Shown in pieces: positions 57,561 through 64,000 of a DNA stretch of 64,000 nt. How positions within the stretch are numbered: the stretch's first letter is position 1; every line of letters begins with the position of its first letter. The notes beneath the pieces were generated by a model. The model worked only from the letters and a program-made list of their open reading frames with translations, had not been told where the DNA came from and ran no database searches. The position numbers were made by a program, and so were the translations under genes. This DNA comes from Crotalaria pallida (lineage: Eukaryota; Streptophyta; Magnoliopsida; Fabales; Fabaceae): the NCBI GenBank assembly GCA_037953625.1, contig CM075649.1, positions 127,469,290-127,533,289 of the forward strand, written 5' to 3'.

Positions 57561-57882
57561 CCTATGAATCTTAACATCCACAACTCCTCATACGAATGCA
57601 ATTAACCTCTTTGTTTCACTTTGCATTATGAATTCATTTCATAAATATGCATTCATATGTTTATAATCATTCATCATCAAAGTAATCATATAATCATACA
57701 ATTACTCCCAAGATACCACTCATAATGTACAAGTAAGATAGGTTAAGGAGAGGTATATTAAAGTTTGGTATTTTCACCCCTTTAGAGTCATTCCAATTGA
57801 TTAGAAAAGTCTCCAATCAACTAGAATGTAAAAATTCATCTTTGGAGGGAAAACTGATGGGGTCATATCAATGTGCCCTCAT

Positions 57883-57929
57883 GCATATCGATATGCACCA
57901 TCGATATCCCCCTCTGGATATCGATATCC
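57883..57929. repeat. TCGA-core palindromes, element E LTR cluster 2
   Basis: Perfect 14-mers GCATATCGATATGC (57883-57896) and GGATATCGATATCC (57916-57929), with a half-like CATCGATATCC between them. They are 1559-1605 bp from the LTR 5' end. The partner LTR keeps the first (63731-63744) and has one change in the second. Confidence 0.88.
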
Positions 57930-59200
57930 ACCTTCCATTTCTGCATGTTAGCTTAAGGTTTGAAATACCAAATCTCAATATACTTCACTTTAACCATTCT
58001 CAACCCAAAATAGATCAATATCATGTATGAATACATCTGTTCATGCATAAATTCAGCAAACATGGCATCAACTTCATGTAAAATTCAAGTATTATGCATA
58101 AAAGACACAAAGATCATAACATAACCTATGATTTCCATTTCCCTTTCATTATAGTTCAGTTTCTTTATTGGTTCAGCACTTAATCATCATATATAAATTG
58201 TTCCAATTCAGAAATTATGCTAGAATGACCTCCAAGTCATTTTCCTATAGCAAGTTCTCAATTTTCCCTAGTTTTGCCCTTGAGTTCATGAGAACTCCTA
58301 TATCTCTAGCCAGCTGATTATTATTCTAGCACCCGGTTAACTTCTCCCTTGCCTATTTGAGATGATTCAGACTGGTTTGGATTGAAAAAGATTGGTTTGG
58401 TTGAGAAAATATCAACTTTTCTGGTTCAGCCTCCACAACTCTGTTTTCAGGTTCACAAGAAAGCAAAAATCAGGGTTTTATATCAAGAATAAATCACAAC
58501 AAATCGTGATCAATGATTGGAATCAAAACTAGGATATGAAATCTTGAAAATAAAACAAGTTTGAAGCCCAAAGGATGCTTGAGCTTACCACACGGACTCA
58601 AAGAACAGAGCTTCCCTGAATCTGAATTCTGCAGATTTCAGATTTAGGTACTAAACTTTGCAGGAGTATAACTCATTCTATGCTCCACGAAATTAGACAA
58701 GCTTGGTACCAAATTGAATAGGGTTGAACGAGCTTCAGTTTGGTATATTATTCGTAGGGTTTTGAGGCTTGGATAAAAGGGAACGAATAAAGGAAACTCA
58801 GGCACTTGAATCTGAAACTTCAGATTTCAGTTTCATACACCAAGCTTTGCAGGTTGATAACTATTTCCACAGGCTACCAAAACGAACAAACTTGGTGTCA
58901 AATCGAAGAGAGTTTAACGAGCTTTAATTTTGTGTATAGTTTACTGGGTTTTGAGACTCTGATCATGGAAAACGAGAAGCAAGAAGGTGATGACAGCAAA
59001 ACTCGTTTTCTGCAGAATTTCACTAAGTTTTGGCTTTTCTTTCACATACTCCCTCCTATATTTAAATTAATCACTCTTGGATGTCCCTTTCATTCCTACA
59101 CTGCGTCCAAGAGATATTTAGGGAGGTTTGTTGCTGAAATCAACGAAAAATCCCAGCCATTCGTGTGTTAACCGACTTATTTTTGGGCCATTGGAATCTT

Positions 59201-59230
59201 GGATATCGATATCTATGGATATCGATATCC
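59201..59230. repeat. TCGA-core palindromes, element E LTR cluster 1
   Basis: GGATATCGATATCT (59201-59214) and GGATATCGATATCC (59217-59230), 258-287 bp from the LTR 5' end. The TATA-like word lies about 140 bp further on in the direction of transcription. Confidence 0.88.
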
Positions 59231-59488
59231 ATATCTATATCCAATGCCAAAAATGACAGCACTTTTCGCATTCAAATGGCCATAACTTTTTCGTTAATCG
59301 TTGGATCTTGCTCAAATTTGGAGATATGCTTCCTAACATACTTATCTTCAAATCCAACGGTTGTTTTTGTGTCTAATGTTGTAAATATTTTATTCGATAT
59401 TTTTATATTATTATGCTTTCACATACAATAGAATTTATATAACTATCATAAAATATATTTGATTTTTATGAAAATTGGGGCTATTACA

Positions 59489-59522
59489 CTCTCCCCCACT
59501 TTTAAGAATTTCGTCCCCGAAA
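59489..59522 (-). other. Polypurine tract of element E
   Basis: The minus strand reads AAAAGTGGGGGAGAG directly before the LTR, preceded by TTTCGGGGACGAAATTC, nearly the same as in element A. Confidence 0.85.
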
Positions 59523-60227
59523 TTCCCTCTCTAACAAATGGATTTTCTGAAATGTTTGATCAATCAAATTGGATTTCTTGAAAATAATTAAGGTCTTTGC
59601 TTCGCTTAACAGATTTTCGTTAAACTTCTTCAAAATCCTCTTATTAGAGAAATATAGATAAGTTTTCGACAAACGTTTAAAATGACGTTTTTCGTTGCGC
59701 ACTCTTATTCACTTGGCACGAGTAATGGGGAATCGTTGTGACCTTAATATCAGGAGGGTCAGTCGGAATAAAATCATTCTTACCTTATGTAGTCTTTCAC
59801 GGGAAAGATTATGTGTGGTGCCTTTAAGTTAGATGAACTTAAAGACAGGAATGCTCATCAATAGATTTCGTAAAAAAATTTCATAAAGACATCATTATCA
59901 TAAAACATATTTTATTGATTCCTCCCCCACTTAGAACAAAGTTGGGTTCCGGTATACAACAGGTGGGTTACATACAAGAAGTTTGGTTACTAAGCTGTAC
60001 ACTTCCAACTCATGAGGTTCATTCTTTAAAGTAGTTGGATACTTCAAAAGGGATTACTGGTTACCAATCACTTTTGTTGCAAGCTACTATATGGCTTTAT
60101 CAATGTTTGGATTAGAACTTCTAGGTTTGGTTTTCACCATTGGATTCTCTGATTGGTTGTCCTCTTTTCAGTCTATGCTTACTTTGGTTATCCCTTCCCG
60201 TGTTTGGATACTTTCACGCATAGTGTT
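59523..60227 (-). other. Element E spacer between gag and PPT
   Basis: About 700 bp where pol would be expected. No protease, RT, RNase H or integrase motif is visible in any frame. Confidence 0.6.
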
Positions 60228-61151
60228 CTAATTGCTCTTCACTCTGTTGGGGCACTTACTCGCATAGTGTCTAGGTTGTTGACAAGTGTTGCAGATGACT
60301 CTCTTAATCCAACTTCCTTGTTTCCGGTGGGGATGCTTATCCTTCTTACATTGCATAGAATTTACTGAGAGGTGGCCGACTTTCTTTTTCTTTTCTTTAC
60401 CCCTTCCTTTGTGGCATAAATCCTGTCCATGTGAAGAACTTTGTCCTTGATCGCATCGTCGTTCAGTAGTTTCTCGAGGTTGAAGACCTTGTTCGTAAGC
60501 TAGCTGTGCTTTCCAATTTTCTTCGTAAATCCTATACGTGTTGACCATTTGAGGGAAACTACCGATTTCTTGGATGGTAAGTGCAAGTTTTAGATCCGGT
60601 CGTAAACTGTTTTCAAACAGTTTACACTTCGCTCTTTCATCTAGATTATGCCGGTAATGGGCTGAGTACTTGCTCAGTTCTTCAAACTTGGCGGCATACT
60701 CGCTGGCACTCATGTCTCCTTGTTCTAGCTTCATAAATTCTATTTCTTTTCTTCCTGTAAGATACTCAGGGAAATATCTTTCAAGAAACTTTTCTTTGAA
60801 AATGTTCCAAGTGACTACTCTTGGTTCTGCCTCCAATAGCGATTTGGCATGATCCCACCAATCTTTGGCTCCTCCTGTTAACATAATTGTGGCGAGTAGC
60901 ACCCTTCGATCATCTGTACACTGCATAATTTGGAAAATATGCTCTATATCTCGTACCCATCTTTGAGCGTCCTCTGGATTATTTCCTCCGGCAAAACCAG
61001 GTGGGTCAAACTTTTTGAATTTGAGCCATTCACGTTCTTCCGTTGATTCCTGATTTCGGGATTGAGCTAGGTGGTGTAGAGCAGCTGTAAATTCCTGACG
61101 CAGGGCAGTTGTAAATCCCTCCAGAAGCTCATGGGTTTGTCTAGTGGTCAT
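60228..61151 (-). CDS. Gag of element E
   Basis: The ATG at 61151 opens a 307-residue frame with no lesion. The retrotrans_gag core runs from FDPPGFAGGNNPEDAQRWVR through KLEQGDMSASEYAAKFEELS. A basic, Lys-rich linker (GRGKEKKKKVGH) follows, then a CCHC knuckle CNTCQQPRHYASKC near the C-terminus. It is the same length and layout as the gag of element A but clearly diverged. It probably forms the particle that packages element E RNA; enzymes must come from a related complete element. Confidence 0.9.
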   Translation of the reverse strand: MTTRQTHELLEGFTTALRQEFTAALHHLAQSRNQESTEEREWLKFKKFDPPGFAGGNNPEDAQRWVRDIEHIFQIMQCTDDRRVLLATIMLTGGAKDWWDHAKSLLEAEPRVVTWNIFKEKFLERYFPEYLTGRKEIEFMKLEQGDMSASEYAAKFEELSKYSAHYRHNLDERAKCKLFENSLRPDLKLALTIQEIGSFPQMVNTYRIYEENWKAQLAYEQGLQPRETTERRCDQGQSSSHGQDLCHKGRGKEKKKKVGHLSVNSMQCKKDKHPHRKQGSWIKRVICNTCQQPRHYASKCPNRVKSN

Positions 61152-62803
61152 TGTTCTTCTTAGGATAATTTCCTTATATCCTCCGTCTTAAGTAGGGACT
61201 TCAGCTCTACTGGGTTATCCTAATACATTGTTAGGAAATTCATCAAACACTCTTGGGAAAATTGGGTTCATAAACCAAATCCATTGGACACTCATTATAT
61301 GGGGAAAACTCAATCAAAACATTGCAATCTAAGTGGGGTCAAGGATTACTTTAATAATTCTCTAAATGAGCTCATGCTTCTTCATCCAAATTTTTTTTCA
61401 AGAAAATTCTTCCAAAAACATAATTTCAAACGATTGGGGAAATGTGTTAGAAGTATTATAGAATACTTATAAATTCTTATGAAATCTTGGGTTTTAAAAC
61501 CTCCAAAGGTTTTGCACTAGAAGGTATCATTCTATTAGTATAATATTTCTTACTGGAAAAACCAAGAGATTTTCCAGAGTATAATGAGATAATCGAGAAG
61601 GGTGAGAAGATTAGGGATTCGTCGATTAGGAGTACCGCACTATTCGGAGGTATAAGGAACTCTTCGTTGTCGCCCGCAAGATTTCCTGACTTAGGAATGG
61701 AAAAACCTTGAACACGATCGCGAAAGAATATCATTGAGAAGGTATTTCCAAGATTCACTTCTCCAGAAATAGGAAATTCCATTTTCCAACAAGGCTGAGA
61801 AGTGATTCAGAACCATGGTTCGCTTGGATTATATTCTACCAACGCAAGGACTCAAGGAGTACGATCATGAAAAAAAAATATCGAAGGTTCTTTCGAAAGT
61901 CGAGGTTTCAAAGTACCCATATACAAGGTATAACAAAATAATCACAGGGGTAATAGATATTGAAAGAAACTAAGATAGCCGCCAGGGTAAGCAAATGAGA
62001 GATTCGTCAGATAGAAATATCGAATCCTTCCGAATGAAAGAGAAGTTTATCATCGTTGCAGCAAGGTTCGCTTAGCTAGGAATCGGAGAACTGGGTGCAA
62101 GATTAGGAAAATATTATTTGAGGAACAGTATTGGATTTTGACGATCTACGTACTGGGAATTCCATCCCCCAGCAGTGCTATGCGACGGTTCAGAGATATG
62201 ATTACTTTAGTTCCACTTCCACACAATTAACCGATCAAGGGTTGGGTCACTGAAAGAAATCGAATAATAGGTGTGTCTATTGATTACTCTATCTAAAATA
62301 GGGTTTCGGATATCCATGATCATCTTTTCCAAGAGCTGTAACTATTAGGGTGGCCAGTCCTAACATTACATGCCATTGGTAAGGAGACCATATCAATCCG
62401 GTTGAAGTTATAATCCTCCACAAGGAAGACTATAAAAATATATCTCTGGATTAAATGAGTCTAAGGATGAAGAATATTTGTCATCATCAGATTCCACTCA
62501 GTTAATTAAGTTCTAGAGATTTTCCTTTACGTTGGGGTGGCATTCATTTTCCCTAACCCATTGGTAATTATTCTCTCTAGACTTAACCAACTTCCTTTCC
62601 TCTGATCACAATAGGGATAGCTGAGTTTTGGCTTTGACCTGACTGGATCAAAGTCTAGCTAAATACTCATTATGTTTGATTTAGACGATCTCTAAAGTCA
62701 AATAAGATTCTAGCACTTCTAATGATCTCCAACTAACTCAATGATGACGTGTCAGAGTCTGACAATAGAGGTGATGAAGCCATACTCTCAGGCCGAAAAG
62801 GAA
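61152..62803 (-). other. Element E 5' leader with an old internal duplication
   Basis: No ORF is supported. Two diverged direct copies are visible, about 61600-61820 and 61985-62200. They share GAGATTCGTC(A)GAT-like, CTTAG(C)TAGGAAT(C)GG-like and GGAATTCCAT blocks in the same order. Confidence 0.5.
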
Positions 62804-62821
62804 GGAACTGCTCTGATACCA
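62804..62821 (-). other. Primer-binding site of element E
   Basis: The minus strand reads TGGTATCAGAGCAGTTCC, three bases after the LTR end: complementary to the 3' end of initiator Met-tRNA. Confidence 0.88.
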
Positions 62822-62824
62822 TAA

Positions 62825-64000
62825 TGTAACACCCTCATCTTTTAATAAAGGGAATAAAGTAATTTATTCAGAAATTGATGTGGTGGAAAAGTAAAAGTTC
62901 CCTTTATTCAAGATTAGCGGATAAAATTTTTCTTTTTAAAGTACATCGGTTCGGTGTTACAATGGATCAAATACAGAAATGCCTTTCTCCTTTTCTCAGT
63001 TTGAGTCTCTGGCTTGCCCGGTGGATTGACTTCATCGGCTACTTGTACCTACCACCAAAGGCTAGGGGGGAGTAAGTCATAGCCGAAGCGCATAATCAAA
63101 TAATAATCTACCAGAACTAGAAATAACGATCACAAATAGTCAAGTAATTCAAGTAACATGCATACATGATGGCACACCCAATTTATAACACAGTTATCTT
63201 ATAATTAAGTGGCATAATGCATGCATTCTAATATCCTTCTTCTCGTCTTGAATCCTATAGCATTTTTGTCTAACCACCCTTCTCATTTAACCACTCTTCA
63301 AGTCCACAACCCTTCTCATTCAGCCACTCTTCGAACCCACGACCCTTCTTGTTCGACCACCCTTCGAATCCACGACCCTTCTCGTTCAACCACCCTTCAT
63401 CTAACCACCCTATGAATCTTAACATCCACAACTCCTCATACGAATGCAATTAACCTCTTTGTTTCACTTTGCATTATGAATTCATTTCATAAATATGCAT
63501 TCATATGTTTATAATCATTCATCATCAAAGTAATCATATAATCATATAATTACTCCCAAGATACCACTCATAATGTACAAGTAAGATAGGTTAAGGAGAG
63601 GTATATTAAAGTTTGGTATTTTCACCCCTTTAGAGTCATTCCAATTGATTAGAAAAGTCTCCAATCAACTAGAATGTAAAAATTCATCTTTGGAGGGAAA
63701 ATTGAAGGGGTCATATCAATGTGCCCTCATGCATATCGATATGCACCATCGATATCCCCCTCTGGCTATCGATATCCACCTTCCATTTCTGCATGGTAGC
63801 TTAAGGTTTGAAATACCAAATCTCAATATACTTCACTTTAACCATTCTCAGCCCAAAATAGATCAATATCATGTATAAATACATCTGTTCATGCATAAAT
63901 TCAGCAAACATGGCATCAACTTCATGTAAAATTCAAGTATTATGCATAAAAGACACAAAGATCATAACATAACCTATGATTTCCATTTCCCTTTCATTAT
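62825..64000 (-). repeat. Element E 5' LTR (partial)
   Basis: Matches 56978 to about 58153 at roughly 99%. The remaining part, including the promoter, lies beyond the window. Confidence 0.92.

Larger units (their letters stand above)
56978..59488 (-). repeat. Element E 3' LTR
   Basis: 2511 bp; the minus strand begins TGTAATAGCCCC at 59488 and ends GAGGGTGTTACA at 56978. It has palindrome clusters at 57883-57929 and 59201-59230, a 33-bp minisatellite and a TATA-like word at about 59056-59066. Confidence 0.92.
55177..64000 (-). mobile_element. Element D: Tork-type Ty1/copia, interrupted by element E
   Basis: The minus-strand 3' LTR (55177-55530), a PPT, RNase H and RT lie at the left. Element E is inserted in RT at 56978, and the rest of D lies beyond the window. 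It sits within the copia fragment at 55008-55176; GTTAA (55172-55176) should be one target duplication. Confidence 0.8.
56978..64000 (-). mobile_element. Element E: gag-only Ty3/gypsy retrotransposon, truncated by window
   Basis: On the minus strand: a 5' LTR from beyond 64000 down to 62825, a Met-tRNA primer site, a 1.7-kb leader, gag (61151-60228), 740 bp of spacer, a PPT and the 3' LTR (59488-56978). No protease, RT or integrase is present between gag and PPT. The overlapping parts of the LTRs differ at roughly 13 of 1176 positions by eye. The GGGGACGAAATT motif before the PPT groups it with element A. Confidence 0.9.

Noticed and set aside
57373..57567. Plus-strand frame with an 11-residue repeat in the element E LTR
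   Set aside because: The periodicity comes from the 33-bp minisatellite, the frame is antisense to the element, and no start context or domain supports it.

Overview
This is about 64 kb of nuclear DNA from a flowering plant. Only two host genes look intact. Both have spliced exons with GT/AG borders, and their proteins are dicot-like: a QRT3-type pectinase at 16.06-19.21 kb (+ strand) and a cellulose synthase of the secondary-wall CESA4 class at 33.03-38.92 kb (- strand). The repeat families resemble those of legumes, but the species cannot be fixed from the sequence alone.

Almost everything else is transposable elements, many of them nested. 1-8356: a Ty3/gypsy chromovirus (element A, - strand, cut by the window edge). 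It sits inside a Sirevirus-like LTR that ends at 10321. 10.3-16.0 kb: AT-rich DNA with MITEs and a decayed Helitron helicase. 16.0-19.3 kb: the QRT3-like gene, with a Stowaway-type element in intron 2. 19.72-20.57 kb: a CACTA remnant. 22.19-26.67 kb: Ty1/copia element B. 27.25-32.52 kb: Ty1/copia Tork-type element C. 33.0-39.1 kb: the CESA4-like gene and its short promoter. 40.09-44.45 kb: a 2.2-kb tandem duplication carrying a hAT element, a foldback MITE and a LINE tail. 44.0-52.4 kb: a 5'-truncated LINE split by a very young gag-only Sirevirus (44738-50383, target duplication ATTAG). 53.1-55.2 kb: LINE, SINE and copia fragments. 55.18 kb to the end: a Tork-type copia (- strand) split by a young gag-only gypsy element (element E).

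The most unusual pattern is shared by three unrelated LTR families: gypsy A, the Sirevirus and gypsy E. Each carries clusters of its own near-perfect palindrome built on a TCGA core (GTTAATCGATTAAC, TACTCGAGTAA, GGATATCGATATCC). The clusters sit at similar places: one about 260-430 bp from the LTR 5' end, just upstream of a TATA box, and one about 1.2-1.6 kb in. The Sirevirus-like LTR at 8.4-10.3 kb has an analogous array of CCGAGCT motifs upstream of its own TATA box. This looks like repeated evolution of promoter-proximal motif arrays. Two of the elements (Sirevirus and gypsy E) keep gag but have lost pol, yet their paired LTRs are about 99% identical or better, so they must have moved recently using proteins supplied in trans.
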